DNA of 64,000 nt, from positions 4,863,001 to 4,927,000 of the forward strand of contig NZ_CP034783.1 of the NCBI RefSeq assembly GCF_006094435.1. Direction: 5' to 3'. Below the pieces are notes generated by a model. That model saw only the letters and a program-made list of their open reading frames with translations, ran no database searches and had not been told where the DNA came from. Source of the stretch: Pseudomonas sp. MPC6. GTDB lineage: Bacteria; Pseudomonadota; Gammaproteobacteria; Pseudomonadales; Pseudomonadaceae. Position numbers and translations under genes: made by a program. Below, one piece after another: positions 53,655 through 63,557 of this stretch (positions are counted from its first letter, which is position 1; every line of letters starts with the position of its first letter).

Positions 53655-54245
53655 CTAAGTTTCAGCAACGCCTGCAAATTTCTCACGCAATTTGTCTAGA
53701 GCACGTTTGTAACGCATTTTTGTCGCACTCAAACCCATGTGCATGATGTCTGCGATCTCCTGAAATTCCAGCTCTGCGACAAATCGTAGCACCAGAATTT
53801 CTCGGTCGATCGGATTCACATACACTAACCAGCGATCAAGTCCACCCTTTTCCTCGGGTTTCGGCGCCTTCTCTTCAGACGCTTCCTCTAGGGGGTCCAG
53901 ACTCAAAGCGTCCATCAAGCGACGCTTTCGCCGTTCTTTCCGATACTGCGTGATGCATTCGTTGTACGTGATGCTATATAGCCATGTCTTGAACTTCGAT
54001 TTGCCCTCGAAGTTCTTCAACCCATACAACACCTTCAACATCACTTCCTGACAGACATCGTCTGCGTCGCGATCGTTCCCAAGATACCGTGCACAGACGT
54101 TAAATAATGTTCTCTGGTAACGCCGCATCAGTTCTTCATAGGCGCGCGTTACGTGAAACAGCTCGGTGTGCGAGCGCGCGACCAACTCCTCATCAGAGAG
54201 CTCGCGGGGGTCGTAGCGCGTAGAGAGCGATTGAGCTTTATTCAA
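53655..54245 (-). CDS. sigX: ECF sigma factor SigX
   Basis: 196 residues: sigma region 2 (YEELMRRYQRTLFNVCARYL, DADDVCQEVMLKVLYGLKNF, FKTWLYSITYNECI) and region 4 (LVLRFVAELEFQEIADIMHM, SATKMRYKRALDKLREKF). In P. aeruginosa and P. fluorescens SigX controls oprF, membrane-lipid and cell-envelope genes. No cognate anti-sigma gene is adjacent, as known for SigX; cmpX lies upstream, 87 bp away. Confidence 0.95.
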   Translation of the reverse strand: MNKAQSLSTRYDPRELSDEELVARSHTELFHVTRAYEELMRRYQRTLFNVCARYLGNDRDADDVCQEVMLKVLYGLKNFEGKSKFKTWLYSITYNECITQYRKERRKRRLMDALSLDPLEEASEEKAPKPEEKGGLDRWLVYVNPIDREILVLRFVAELEFQEIADIMHMGLSATKMRYKRALDKLREKFAGVAET

Positions 54246-54332
54246 AACAAGTCAGGGCCGACAGTCAGGTCAATGTCCGCCGCGGCCCTTGCGGGCTTTC
54301 AGCGGCGGCATACATTAGCAGGGTTTGCCGGG

Positions 54333-55157
54333 TTAGCGGCTACTCACATGCTGCTCCAGGAGGATCCGATTGGAGAGAGAGACTAGCTCACCCTCATCGG
54401 TCAGCAATGTGGTTTTAACCGTGCCGATCTCTTCGATCTGACCTTCGACCTCGCCAACGCTCACTTGTTGCCCAACCTGATACAACTCACGCACATAGAT
54501 TCCCGCAAGAATCTGCCCGGCAATTTCCCGGCTTCCCAGTCCCATGGCCAGCGCAACCGCCAGACCAACGGTAATCAAAACGATCACAATCACATGGTTG
54601 AGCAGGTCAGTCTTGACCTCCAACTGGCTGATCGCGACCGAAATACTGATGATAATCACCAGGCCTTGGGCAATTCGCCCCAGGCCGGCAGCGTAATCAA
54701 GTCCTACACCCTCTGCCGCTCCACGCACCAGCCCATTGGCCAATTGCGCCAGCAACACACCCACCAGCAGCACCAGCGCGGCACCGAATACCTTTGGCAA
54801 ATATAGCGCAAGCATATCCAGCGTAGCTGAAACTCGTTCAAGTCCAAGGGATTCTGCGGCCGAAACCAAAAAAATCAACAGGACGAACCAGTAGACGATC
54901 TTGCCGATCAACGTCGAGATCGGCACTTGCAGACCGGCCCGGGACAGCAATTTGGTCAGGCCGGTACCGCCCATCAGACGATCGAGTCCCAGCTTGGCGA
55001 GCAACTTGGACAACAAAGTGTCCAAAAGTTTCGCAACGACGAAACCCAACAGCAAAACAACCAGTGCACCGAACAGGTTCGGGATGAAATTCGCAACCTT
55101 GGTCCATAACGCAGTCATTGCAGTGACGAGGCTCTGAGTCCAGAGATCAAGTTCCAT
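54333..55157 (-). CDS. cmpX: MscS-family mechanosensitive channel CmpX
   Basis: 274 residues: several TM segments (FGALVVLLLGFVVAKLL, IVYWFVLLIFLVSAAESL, VFGAALVLLVGVLLAQL, VIVIVLITVGLAVALAMGLG) then a small MscS-like beta domain (QQVSVGEVEGQIEEIGTVKT). CmpX is tied to envelope stress and SigX activity in Pseudomonas. Start MELDLWTQSL; a TTG two codons earlier is less likely. Two bases after the crfX stop, so coupled. Confidence 0.94.
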   Translation of the reverse strand: MELDLWTQSLVTAMTALWTKVANFIPNLFGALVVLLLGFVVAKLLDTLLSKLLAKLGLDRLMGGTGLTKLLSRAGLQVPISTLIGKIVYWFVLLIFLVSAAESLGLERVSATLDMLALYLPKVFGAALVLLVGVLLAQLANGLVRGAAEGVGLDYAAGLGRIAQGLVIIISISVAISQLEVKTDLLNHVIVIVLITVGLAVALAMGLGSREIAGQILAGIYVRELYQVGQQVSVGEVEGQIEEIGTVKTTLLTDEGELVSLSNRILLEQHVSSR

Positions 55158-55159
55158 AT

Positions 55160-55408
55160 TCAATCAGCCTTATCTGCAGTGCGAGCGGTAGGTTTACGGT
55201 GACGGGAGACCGGCGAGACATGGGCCGATCCGTTATTCAGGGCGATCATCAGCGCGGGCAGCCAGCGGCCCAGCAGGCTGAACAGATCACCGGCACCGAC
55301 CTGGCGGTTGGCGGTTTTCAGTACACGGCCAAGGCACGCATCGTCGTCCCGGGTAGACGGTGACGCCTTGAGCATGTCACGCAAAGACTGTTCGAACGGA
55401 TCGTGCAT
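55160..55408 (-). CDS. crfX: Small protein CrfX of the crfX-cmpX-sigX cluster
   Basis: 82 residues, MHDPFEQSLRDMLKASPSTR, then DDDACLGRVLKTANRQVGAG, a short hydrophobic part (LFSLLGRWLPALMIALNN) and a basic tail. The cluster position identifies it as crfX; its biochemical role is unknown. Start at 55408, matching the conserved MHDPFEQ, rather than 20 codons upstream. Confidence 0.9.
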   Translation of the reverse strand: MHDPFEQSLRDMLKASPSTRDDDACLGRVLKTANRQVGAGDLFSLLGRWLPALMIALNNGSAHVSPVSRHRKPTARTADKAD

Positions 55409-55472
55409 ACGCACCTCTCGTGATGTCTGTGAAAAGACGCGATCAAATTTGCCCGGGTCACATGGCACACCG

Positions 55473-56468
55473 TCAGACCCAGCGCAAACGTCGGAATAAC
55501 CACCACTGCCCCAGTGCCACCGAGAGCATCAGCGCACAGGCGACGAGGAAGCCATAGGGGCTTTCGGAGAAGGGAATTCCGCCGACGTTGATCCCCAGCA
55601 GACCGGTCAGAAAACTCATCGGCAAAAAGATCCCGGTGATGATCCCGAAGCGGTACATCGTGCGGTTCATGCGCACGCTCAAACGTCTATCTTCGGCCTC
55701 GAGGACCAGCCCCACCCGCTCCCGGGTCAATTCCAGCTCCTCGAGATAGCGGGTCAGGCTGTTGTTCAATTCGTTCCAGTAATCACCATCGTCCTCGACG
55801 AACCAGGGCAGTTTTATCCGCGTCAGCTGACCGAAAATATCCCGTTGCGGAGCGAGAAAGCGCTTCAGCGCAGCGGCCCTGCGACGGATCTGCAAAATGG
55901 CTCCATGCTCGGGAGTATACCGTTCGTCGGCATCCAGCTTTTCTTCTTCCTCATCGACCACTTCCGAGAGGCAGCTGACCAGATCCTGCACCTTGTTGGT
56001 GAGGTACTGAGCCATATAAAGGATGAGTTCGGAGGCGGTTTTCGGCCCTTTGCCTTCGGCGAGCTGCACCAGCAGTTCGTCGGTGGCGCGCAATGGCCGC
56101 AAGCGCAGGGAAATGATCCGCTGGGCCGAGGCGAAGATCCGCACCGACACCATGTCTTCCGGCTCGGCCCCGGGATTGAGGTTGACCCCACGCAAAAACA
56201 GCAGCAGTTCGAAGTCCGGCAGCGGCAAAAGACGCGGCCGGGTGTTCTCTTCGAGCAGCAGGTCACAGCTGAATTCGCTCAGGCCGCTGGATTTACGCAG
56301 CCAGGTCCGGGTTTGCGGGTGGCTGCGATCCCAGTGCAGCCACAGGCTTTCATGAGCCCGCAGCTGCAAGTCATCGAGTTCAGTCCGGGCTATCGAACGC
56401 GCACCGCCTTTACCGTCCAGCACCAGGGCATGTACCAGCCCCCATTGCGCGTTTTCTTCCTCGAACAT
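55473..56468 (-). CDS. cmaX: CorA-like metal transporter CmaX (ZntB type)
   Basis: 331 residues: a long cytoplasmic N-terminal domain with helical coils (LVSCLSEVVDEEEEKLDADE), and two C-terminal TM helices with the CorA/ZntB motif GIN (LTGLLGINVGGIPF) between them. CorA-superfamily pentamers carry Mg2+ or, in ZntB, Zn2+; the ion here is not certain. Start MFEEENAQW. Upstream of crfX in the conserved cluster. Confidence 0.92.
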   Translation of the reverse strand: MFEEENAQWGLVHALVLDGKGGARSIARTELDDLQLRAHESLWLHWDRSHPQTRTWLRKSSGLSEFSCDLLLEENTRPRLLPLPDFELLLFLRGVNLNPGAEPEDMVSVRIFASAQRIISLRLRPLRATDELLVQLAEGKGPKTASELILYMAQYLTNKVQDLVSCLSEVVDEEEEKLDADERYTPEHGAILQIRRRAAALKRFLAPQRDIFGQLTRIKLPWFVEDDGDYWNELNNSLTRYLEELELTRERVGLVLEAEDRRLSVRMNRTMYRFGIITGIFLPMSFLTGLLGINVGGIPFSESPYGFLVACALMLSVALGQWWLFRRLRWV

Positions 56469-56494
56469 CCTCACTCCTTTGTGGGTACGCCAGC

Positions 56495-56986
56495 TTATTC
56501 GGGCATTTCAAGCGGGCTTGGCGAGATGATCACGCCGTTGTTGTCCGCATAAATGTAATGGCCCGGATGGAACGTCACGCCCGCAAAGGTCACGGCCACG
56601 TTGAGATCGCCGATACCGCGCTTGTCGGTCTTCATCGGGTGACTGGCCAAGGCCTGAACCCCCAATTCGGTTTGCGCGATGACATCGACGTCGCGGATGC
56701 AACCGTAGATCAGCAGCCCTTCCCAGCCGTTTTTCGCGGCTTTCTCGGCCAGCAAGTCGCCCAACAGTGCGCGGCGCAGGGAGCCGCCGCCATCGACTAC
56801 CAATACCTTGCCGTCACCCTTGAGCTCGACCTGCTCCTTGACCAGCGAGTTGTCTTCGAAGCACTTGATGGTCACGATTTCGCCGCCGAAGGAGTCATGG
56901 CCGCCGAAGTTGCTGAACATCGGTTCCAGCACCTGCACCAGCTCCGGATAGGCGTCGCACAGGTCAGGCGTGAGGTAATGTTTCAT
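56495..56986 (-). CDS. rraA: RraA family protein (RNase E activity regulator A-like)
   Basis: 163 residues with the RraA fold signature: [65 protein letters not shown]. coli RraA binds RNase E and dampens it. Members in Pseudomonas may instead act as HMG/CHA-type aldolases: the Arg-Asp (RD) pair of that activity is present in CIRDVD. I keep both possibilities. Confidence 0.9.
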   Translation of the reverse strand: MKHYLTPDLCDAYPELVQVLEPMFSNFGGHDSFGGEIVTIKCFEDNSLVKEQVELKGDGKVLVVDGGGSLRRALLGDLLAEKAAKNGWEGLLIYGCIRDVDVIAQTELGVQALASHPMKTDKRGIGDLNVAVTFAGVTFHPGHYIYADNNGVIISPSPLEMPE

Positions 56987-57118
56987 CGAGAAACTCCTGT
57001 AAAGAGGAAGGCAAGCACGAACATCACTGAGGGCAGATCAATCGAAAATGACCGAAACAACTCAACGCGTCATATCTTAGCCGCAAGCCGATGAGAGCGA
57101 AATGCCCTTGTTAGAGCA

Positions 57119-58114
57119 TCAGGCCCGGATCGCAGTGGCAAAATCCGATTTTTCGCCCAGCAAAGGTGTGCGCTGATCCGCCAGCCAGCGTGCCACCAAT
57201 GGCCAGACTTCGGTCTGGGCCGCTTTGCTGACGAGCATTTCCACGTGACCGAAATTATCGCCAAAGCCCTGTTCGCGACCCAGGGTGATGAATTGTTTGT
57301 GCTCGGACCCCAGCTGATCGAACAGCTTACGGCAGGCCCAGGCGGGATCCTGATGGTCACCCGTGGCACTCACGGCCAGCACTGGCAACTGGACGTCGGC
57401 CAGTCCGGCCCACCAATCCTTGTCGGCATCGCCAAAACGGCCGAACAGGCCATACCAGCGCATGCTTTCCAGGGCCAGGCCGATCGGTTCGTCTTCCGGG
57501 CCGCGCTTGAGCCGCGAGCCGGACAGTTGCGCGAAACGCTTGAGAATAAAGCGCCCGCTCCACTCCACCGGCGGAAATTTCAATGGCCAGTAGGTTCGGC
57601 TGACCTGTGTACCGAAAAATGCCGCAGAAGCCACGACCGATTCGCCGATGTACTCGCCGCCCAATGCCGCGGCCAGTGTGATGCCGCCGAGGGAGTGACC
57701 GATCCAGTGCGGGACCTGGTCGCTTTGCTCGCGCACAAAGGCGCCAATGGCAGGCAGATCGTATCGAGCGTAGTCGGCAACGCGGTTATTACGATAGTTC
57801 TGGTTGCGCTGGGACAAGCCATGGCCGCGCATTTCCGCGATCCACACATCGAAGCCCTGGCGCGCCAGATAGGCGCCCAGACCCAAGCCCTTTGGGGAAA
57901 ACCAGAACCGTCGATTGGAAAAGCTGCCGTGCAACAGGATCACCGGCACGCCACGCACGGCGGGCTCGTCGGCCATGCCGAGACGTGTCACAGCCAGTTC
58001 GACGGTGCCGTCGGGGCTGTTGCCAGGTTTCAAACGATAGACGTCTTCGCTCAGATCACCGCGTCGTTCGGCGCTGATCAGGGCGACAGGAAATAGGTGG
58101 CTGCTGCTTTGCAT
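57119..58114 (-). CDS. Alpha/beta hydrolase
   Basis: 331 residues. LLHGSFSNRRFWFSPKGLGL (oxyanion region), nucleophile elbow WIGHSLGGITLAAALGG (Ser in GHSLG), acid region SATGDHQDPAW and a late His in NFGHVEM. No signal peptide. Probably an esterase or lipase; substrate unknown. Start MQSSSHLF at 58114. Between rraA and ppsA, as in other pseudomonads. A strong terminator ends 14 bases upstream of its start codon, so its promoter must overlap or lie within that terminator region. Confidence 0.88.
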   Translation of the reverse strand: MQSSSHLFPVALISAERRGDLSEDVYRLKPGNSPDGTVELAVTRLGMADEPAVRGVPVILLHGSFSNRRFWFSPKGLGLGAYLARQGFDVWIAEMRGHGLSQRNQNYRNNRVADYARYDLPAIGAFVREQSDQVPHWIGHSLGGITLAAALGGEYIGESVVASAAFFGTQVSRTYWPLKFPPVEWSGRFILKRFAQLSGSRLKRGPEDEPIGLALESMRWYGLFGRFGDADKDWWAGLADVQLPVLAVSATGDHQDPAWACRKLFDQLGSEHKQFITLGREQGFGDNFGHVEMLVSKAAQTEVWPLVARWLADQRTPLLGEKSDFATAIRA

Positions 58115-58127
58115 AATGCTCTTGCAC

Positions 58128-58160
58128 AAAAAAGGGCGGCTTCCAGAGGAGCCCGCCCTA
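58128..58160 (-). terminator. Intrinsic terminator downstream of ppsA
   Basis: On the minus strand AGGGCGGGC-N10-GCCGCCCT followed by T5-6. Stops transcripts from ppsA just before the hydrolase gene. Confidence 0.75.
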
Positions 58161-58171
58161 CTTGAAATCTT

Positions 58172-58199
58172 AAAGCCCCGGCCGACAAACCGGGGCTTC
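58172..58199 (-). terminator. Second stem-loop downstream of ppsA
   Basis: GAAGCCCCGG-N8-CCGGGGCTTT on the minus strand; stem is strong but the U-tract short. Confidence 0.6.
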
Positions 58200-58203
58200 A
58201 TTC

Positions 58204-58302
58204 TGTAGGAGCGAGCTTGCTCGCGATGGGCTTCAGGACGACGCGTCTATCCAGCAGAGGCGCGTTATCGTTAGCGTCCATCGCGAGCAAGCTTGCTCCT
58301 AC
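58204..58302. repeat. REPIN
   Basis: GTAGGAGCGAGCTTGCTCGC and inverse GCGAGCAAGCTTGCTCCTAC, with the GCGCGTTATCGTTAGCGTCC spacer variant. Confidence 0.85.
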
Positions 58303-58315
58303 AACAACATCATCA

Positions 58316-60691
58316 TCAAGCCTGAGCTTGACCTTCAGCCAGGAAGAACCAGGTTTCCAGCACGGAATCGGGGTTCAACGAAACGCTTTCAATGCCCTGT
58401 TCCATCAGCCATTTGGCCAGGTCAGGGTGGTCCGAAGGGCCCTGACCGCAGATGCCGATGTACTTGCCAGCCTTGTTACAGGCCTGAATCGCGTTGGCCA
58501 GCAGCTTCTTGACCGCCGGATTACGCTCGTCGAACAGGTGCGCGATGATCCCGGAGTCACGGTCCAGGCCCAGGGTCAGCTGGGTCAGGTCGTTGGAGCC
58601 GATGGAGAAACCGTCGAAGAACTCGAGGAATTCTTCAGCCAGGATCGCGTTGGACGGCAGTTCGCACATCATGATGATGCGCAGACCATTCTCGCCGCGA
58701 GCCAGGCCATTTTCGGCCAACAGATCGATCACTTGGCTGGCTTCGCCCAGTGTACGGACGAACGGCACCATGATTTCAACGTTGGTCAGGCCCATCTCGT
58801 TGCGCACGCGCTTGAGCGCGCGGCACTCGAGTTCGAAGCAGTCACGGAACGCTTCGCTGATGTAACGCGAAGCACCGCGGAAGCCCAGCATCGGGTTTTC
58901 TTCTTCCGGCTCGTAGAGCTTGCCGCCGATCAGGTTGGCGTATTCGTTGGACTTGAAGTCCGACAGTCGCACGATGACCTTTTTCGGGGTGAACGCGGCG
59001 GCCAGGGTGCTGATGCCTTCAACCAGCTTGTCGACATAGAAGCCAACCGGGTCGTCATAACCGGCGATGCGCTTGTCGACGCTGTCCTTGATGTCCTGCG
59101 GCAGGCCGTCGTAGTTCAACAGCGCTTTAGGGTGCACGCCGATCATGCGGTTGATGATGAATTCCAGGCGGGCCAGGCCCACACCGGCGTTCGGCAGTTG
59201 CGCGAAGTCGAAGGCGCGGTCCGGGTTGCCGACGTTCATCATGATCTTGAACGGCAGATCCGGCATGGCATCCACGGAGTTTTTCTTGATGTCGAAGCCC
59301 AGTTCGCCTTCGAAGATGTAACCGGTGTCGCCTTCAGCGCAGGACACGGTCACGCCCTGGCCGTCTTGCAACAGCTGGGTGGCGTTGCCGCAACCGACCA
59401 CGGCCGGGATGCCCAGCTCGCGAGCGATGATCGCTGCGTGGCAGGTACGGCCGCCACGGTTGGTGACGATGGCGCTGGCGCGCTTCATGACCGGTTCCCA
59501 GTCCGGGTCGGTCATGTCGGAGACCAGCACGTCGCCTGGCTGGACCTTGTCCATCTCGGACACGTCCTTGATGATGCGGACCTTGCCGGCGCCGATGCGC
59601 TGGCCGATGGCGCGACCTTCCACCAGCACGGTGCCGGTTTCTTTCAACAGGTAGCGTTCCATGACGTTGGCCGAGGTACGGCTCTTCACGGTTTCAGGAC
59701 GGGCCTGAACGATGTAGAGCTTGCCGTCGTCGCCGTCTTTGGCCCATTCGATGTCCATCGGGCACTTGTAGTGCTTCTCGATGATCATCGCTTGCTTGGC
59801 CAGTTCGCTGACTTCGGCATCGCTCAGGCAGAAACGGGCGCGATCGGCCTTGTCGACGTCGATGGTCTTGACCGATTTACCGGCCGTGGCGACTTCGCCG
59901 TAGATCATCTTGATGGCCTTGCTGCCCAGGTTGCGACGCAGGATGGCCGGACGACCGGCAGCCAGCGTGCCTTTGTGGACATAGAACTCATCCGGGTTCA
60001 CCGCGCCTTGTACGACGGTTTCACCCAGGCCGTAGGCGCCGGTGATGAACACCACGTCACGGAAGCCCGATTCGGTATCGAGGGTGAACATCACCCCGGC
60101 GGTGCCGGTTTCGGAGCGGACCATGCGCTGCACGCCGGCCGACAGGGCTACCAGCTTGTGGTCGAAGCCCTGGTGGACGCGGTAGGAAATGGCGCGGTCG
60201 TTGAACAAAGAGGCAAACACCTCCTTGGCGGCGCGAATGACGTTTTCGACGCCACGGATGTTCAGGAAGGTTTCCTGCTGACCGGCGAAGGAAGCGTCCG
60301 GCAGGTCTTCAGCGGTAGCCGAAGAGCGCACGGCCACGGCCATGTCAGGGTTGCCGGCCGACAGCGTGGCGAACGCGGTGCGGATTTCGGCGTTGAGTTT
60401 CTCGGGGAATTCGGCTTCCATGATCCATTGGCGGATCTGCGCACCGGTCTTGGCCAGGGCGTTCACATCTTCGACGTCCAGCGCATCGAGCGCGGCATGG
60501 ATCTGATCGTTCAGGCCGCTCAGCTCAAGAAAATCACGATAAGCCTGAGCTGTCGTGGCGAAGCCACCGGGCACCGATACACCGGCACCGGCCAGGTTAC
60601 TGATCATCTCGCCCAGGGATGCGTTCTTGCCCCCTACGTGCTCCACATCATGGACGCCGAGCTTATCGAGGGAAACTACGTACTCTACCAA
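58316..60691 (-). CDS. ppsA: Phosphoenolpyruvate synthase
   Basis: 791 residues: N-terminal ATP-grasp part ([38 protein letters not shown]), central phospho-His domain [20 protein letters not shown] and the C-terminal PEP/pyruvate barrel ([16 protein letters not shown], with Cys). Makes PEP from pyruvate and ATP for gluconeogenesis. Divergent from ppsR with 174 bp between starts. Standard length. Confidence 0.97.
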   Translation of the reverse strand: MVEYVVSLDKLGVHDVEHVGGKNASLGEMISNLAGAGVSVPGGFATTAQAYRDFLELSGLNDQIHAALDALDVEDVNALAKTGAQIRQWIMEAEFPEKLNAEIRTAFATLSAGNPDMAVAVRSSATAEDLPDASFAGQQETFLNIRGVENVIRAAKEVFASLFNDRAISYRVHQGFDHKLVALSAGVQRMVRSETGTAGVMFTLDTESGFRDVVFITGAYGLGETVVQGAVNPDEFYVHKGTLAAGRPAILRRNLGSKAIKMIYGEVATAGKSVKTIDVDKADRARFCLSDAEVSELAKQAMIIEKHYKCPMDIEWAKDGDDGKLYIVQARPETVKSRTSANVMERYLLKETGTVLVEGRAIGQRIGAGKVRIIKDVSEMDKVQPGDVLVSDMTDPDWEPVMKRASAIVTNRGGRTCHAAIIARELGIPAVVGCGNATQLLQDGQGVTVSCAEGDTGYIFEGELGFDIKKNSVDAMPDLPFKIMMNVGNPDRAFDFAQLPNAGVGLARLEFIINRMIGVHPKALLNYDGLPQDIKDSVDKRIAGYDDPVGFYVDKLVEGISTLAAAFTPKKVIVRLSDFKSNEYANLIGGKLYEPEEENPMLGFRGASRYISEAFRDCFELECRALKRVRNEMGLTNVEIMVPFVRTLGEASQVIDLLAENGLARGENGLRIIMMCELPSNAILAEEFLEFFDGFSIGSNDLTQLTLGLDRDSGIIAHLFDERNPAVKKLLANAIQACNKAGKYIGICGQGPSDHPDLAKWLMEQGIESVSLNPDSVLETWFFLAEGQAQA

Positions 60692-60865
60692 GGTGATCTC
60701 TCCACTAACTGTGTTGGATAAGCTCAGAAGCCGGCTGCTCCAGGGAGCGTTTGCCAGCTGTATGGCCTGGACCTGGAAAATAAGTGAGAATGCGGGCCAC
60801 TGGCGGCCGGCAAATCGCGCCTATCATATCCAAGAATGAACATTAGCTTAAGGCCCAAGGTGCAA

Positions 60866-61684
60866 ATGAAACGATCTGCCTTCTTTATTTCCGACGGCAC
60901 CGGCATCACAGCGGAAACCCTCGGCCAAAGCCTTCTGGCGCAGTTCGAAAACATTACCTTCAGCAAATTCACGCGACCGTACATCGACAACGCGGATAAA
61001 GCGCGGGCCATGGTACAACAAATCAACAAAGCCGCCGAAAACGACGGCTTCCGGCCGATCATCTTCGACACCATCGTCAATCAGGACATCCGTGAGATCC
61101 TCGCAACGTCCAATGGTTTCATGATCGACATTTTCTCGACCTTTCTGGCGCCTCTTGAACAGGAATTGACCGAGCATTCTTCCTACACCGTCGGCAAGTC
61201 CCACTCCATCGGCAGCAATTCCAATTACATGGAGCGGATCGAGGCGGTGAACTTCGCCCTGGACAACGACGATGGCGCCCGTACCCACTATTACGACAAG
61301 GCCGACCTGATCCTGGTGGGCGTGTCCCGTTGCGGCAAAACCCCGACCTGCCTGTACATGGCCATGCAATTCGGCATCCGCGCGGCCAACTACCCGCTGA
61401 CCGAAGACGACATGGAGCGCCTGCAACTGCCGACGGCCCTGCGCACCCACCAGCACAAGCTGTTCGGCCTGACCATCGACCCGGACCGCCTCACCGCGAT
61501 CCGCCACGAGCGCAAGCCCAACAGCCGCTATTCGAGCTATGCCCAGTGCGAGTTCGAAGTGCGCGAGGTGGAGAACCTGTTCCGCCGCGAGAACATCCCG
61601 CACATCAACTCCACGCATTTCTCCGTCGAGGAAATTTCGGCGAAGATTCTGGTGGAAAAAGGGGTTGAGCGGCGGTTCAAGTAA
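60866..61684 (+). CDS. ppsR: PEP synthase regulatory protein (bifunctional kinase/pyrophosphorylase)
   Basis: 272 residues of the DUF299 family: [21 protein letters not shown]-loop [15 protein letters not shown], and [16 protein letters not shown]. It inactivates PpsA by ADP-dependent phosphorylation of a Thr next to the catalytic His and reactivates it by phosphorolysis. Start at MKRSAFF (60866) with AAGGTG upstream; ten upstream codons look non-conserved. Confidence 0.95.
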   Translation: MKRSAFFISDGTGITAETLGQSLLAQFENITFSKFTRPYIDNADKARAMVQQINKAAENDGFRPIIFDTIVNQDIREILATSNGFMIDIFSTFLAPLEQELTEHSSYTVGKSHSIGSNSNYMERIEAVNFALDNDDGARTHYYDKADLILVGVSRCGKTPTCLYMAMQFGIRAANYPLTEDDMERLQLPTALRTHQHKLFGLTIDPDRLTAIRHERKPNSRYSSYAQCEFEVREVENLFRRENIPHINSTHFSVEEISAKILVEKGVERRFK

Positions 61685-61710
61685 TTTTTTAGCGCCTGCC
61701 CGGCCGCCAT

Positions 61711-61788
61711 AGCCGTAGGAGCCAGGCTTGCCGGCGATGGCGCACTCGAGGACGCCTTCGCCGGCAAGCCTGGCTCCTACGGCTATGG
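61711..61788. repeat. REPIN
   Basis: CGTAGGAGCCAGGCTTGCCG and inverse GCCGGCAAGCCTGGCTCCTA between converging ppsR and prpD; ends three bases from the prpD stop. Confidence 0.85.
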
Positions 61789-61790
61789 CG

Positions 61791-63275
61791 TCAGATCACG
61801 AATAAATCGACGAACCGGTTCACCGGTGTGGCCTCCAGCTTCGCCTGGTCCTTGCATAGTGCAAAGATCTCGGCGCTGCGCTGCACCGTAAACCGCGTCG
61901 CCAGGTTCGCCTTGAACTTGTCCTCGAGCAGCGGGATGCCGTCGGCACGGCGCCGACGATGGCCGATCGGGTACTCGACCACCACGTTTTCGGTGCTCGA
62001 ACCGTCCTTGAAAAACACCTGCACCGCATTGGCGATGGAGCGTTTATCGGCTTCCAGGTATTCGCGGGTGTAGCGCGGATCTTCGACGATGACCATTTTT
62101 TCGCGCAACACGTCGATGATCGGATGGGCGGCATGGAAGTCGTCTTCGTATTGCTCGGCCACCAGATTGCCGAACGCCAACGGCACGGCCGTCATGTACT
62201 GGATGCAGTGATCACGGTCGGCGGCATTGGCCAGCGGGCCGACCTTGGAGATGATGCGGATCGCCGATTCGTGGGTGGTGATGACGATCCTGTCGATTTC
62301 GTGCAGGCGATTCCTGACTTGCGGATGCAGGGTCACCGCCGCTTCGCAGGCGGTTTGCGCGTGGAATTCGGCGGGGAAGCTGATTTTAAACAGCACGTTT
62401 TCCATCACGTAGCTGCCGAATGACCGGGAGAAACTGAAAATCCGCTGGTCTTCTGGCTTGAGCGCCAGATCGTTGTTGGTGTGGCTGAACAATACGTCGT
62501 AAAAGCCCCACTGCCTGGCGGTCAACACGCCGGGGATCCCCATTTCACCGCGCATCGCGATGTCCGCCAGACGCACGCCACGGCTGGATGCATCGCCCGC
62601 CGCCCAGGATTTTCGCGACCCGGCATTCGGTGCATGCCGATAAGTACGCAACGCCTGGCCATCGGCAAAAGCGTGGGACAACGCCGCCAGCAACTGCTCG
62701 CGATTGGCCCCCATGAGTTTGGCGGTGACGGCGGTCGAGGCGACTTTCACCAGGATGACGTGATCCAGTCCTACGCGATTGAAGGAGTTTTCCAGCGCGA
62801 TGATGCCCTGGATCTCATGGGCCATGATCATGGCTTCAAGCACCGCGCGAACGGTCAGCGGTGCGTCGCCATTGGCCACGCGCTTTTGCGACAGGTGGTC
62901 CGCCACCGCGAGAATGCCACCCAGGTTATCGGACGGATGGCCCCATTCGGCGGCGAGCCAGGTGTCGTTGTAGTCGAGCCAGCGGACGATGCAACCGATG
63001 TCCCAGGCCGCCTTGACTGGATCGAGACGGTAGCTGGTGCCGGGAACCCGAGCGCCAAAGGGGACGACGGTGCCTTCCACAATGGGACCGAGGTGTTTGG
63101 TGCATTCTGGGAAGCGCAGGGCCAGCAGGCCGCAGCCGAGGGTGTCCATCAGGCAGTTGCGGGCGGTGTCCAGGGCTTCTCTGGATTCGATGTTGAAGGT
63201 CAGGACGTAATCGGCGATGTCCTGCAGAACCCTGTCGTAGTCGGGGCGGTTGTTCAGGTCGACGTTGGCGCTCAT
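61791..63275 (-). CDS. prpD: 2-Methylcitrate dehydratase
   Basis: 494 residues with PrpD/MmgE signatures: [60 protein letters not shown] and [17 protein letters not shown]. Dehydrates 2-methylcitrate in the propionate-degrading methylcitrate cycle. In strains with AcnD/PrpF that pair does the same step, and PrpD is retained beside it. Lies downstream of prpF in the same direction, with a REP triplet between. Confidence 0.95.
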   Translation of the reverse strand: MSANVDLNNRPDYDRVLQDIADYVLTFNIESREALDTARNCLMDTLGCGLLALRFPECTKHLGPIVEGTVVPFGARVPGTSYRLDPVKAAWDIGCIVRWLDYNDTWLAAEWGHPSDNLGGILAVADHLSQKRVANGDAPLTVRAVLEAMIMAHEIQGIIALENSFNRVGLDHVILVKVASTAVTAKLMGANREQLLAALSHAFADGQALRTYRHAPNAGSRKSWAAGDASSRGVRLADIAMRGEMGIPGVLTARQWGFYDVLFSHTNNDLALKPEDQRIFSFSRSFGSYVMENVLFKISFPAEFHAQTACEAAVTLHPQVRNRLHEIDRIVITTHESAIRIISKVGPLANAADRDHCIQYMTAVPLAFGNLVAEQYEDDFHAAHPIIDVLREKMVIVEDPRYTREYLEADKRSIANAVQVFFKDGSSTENVVVEYPIGHRRRRADGIPLLEDKFKANLATRFTVQRSAEIFALCKDQAKLEATPVNRFVDLFVI

Positions 63276-63368
63276 GTTCGATTCACTCTTGAAGTGGTTC
63301 GTTGATGGGACCTCGGTTCAGGTTTCAATCTCAGCCGGTCGCTACTTTCTTATTGTGAAATGCAATCC

Positions 63369-63545
63369 CCTGTAGGAGCTGGCTTGCCAGCGAAGAATTC
63401 GAAAGCGCCGCGTTTTATCAGGAACCACGCGTTTTCGTTAACGACCTTCGCTGGCAAGCCAGCTCCTACAGGGGGGGGCGGTGTCACAGGCAACAGTGAT
63501 GTTGGATGTGCTGGCCTCTTCGCTGGCAAGCCAGCTCCTACAGGG
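63369..63545. repeat. REP triplet in the prpF-prpD gap
   Basis: Three REPs: GTAGGAGCTGGCTTGCCAGC, its inverse about 60 bases on, and another inverse copy about 55 bases later. Spacer of the first pair holds ACGCGTTTTCGTTAACGACC. Inside a presumed operon. Confidence 0.85.
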
Positions 63546-63557
63546 GGTTTGTGTCGG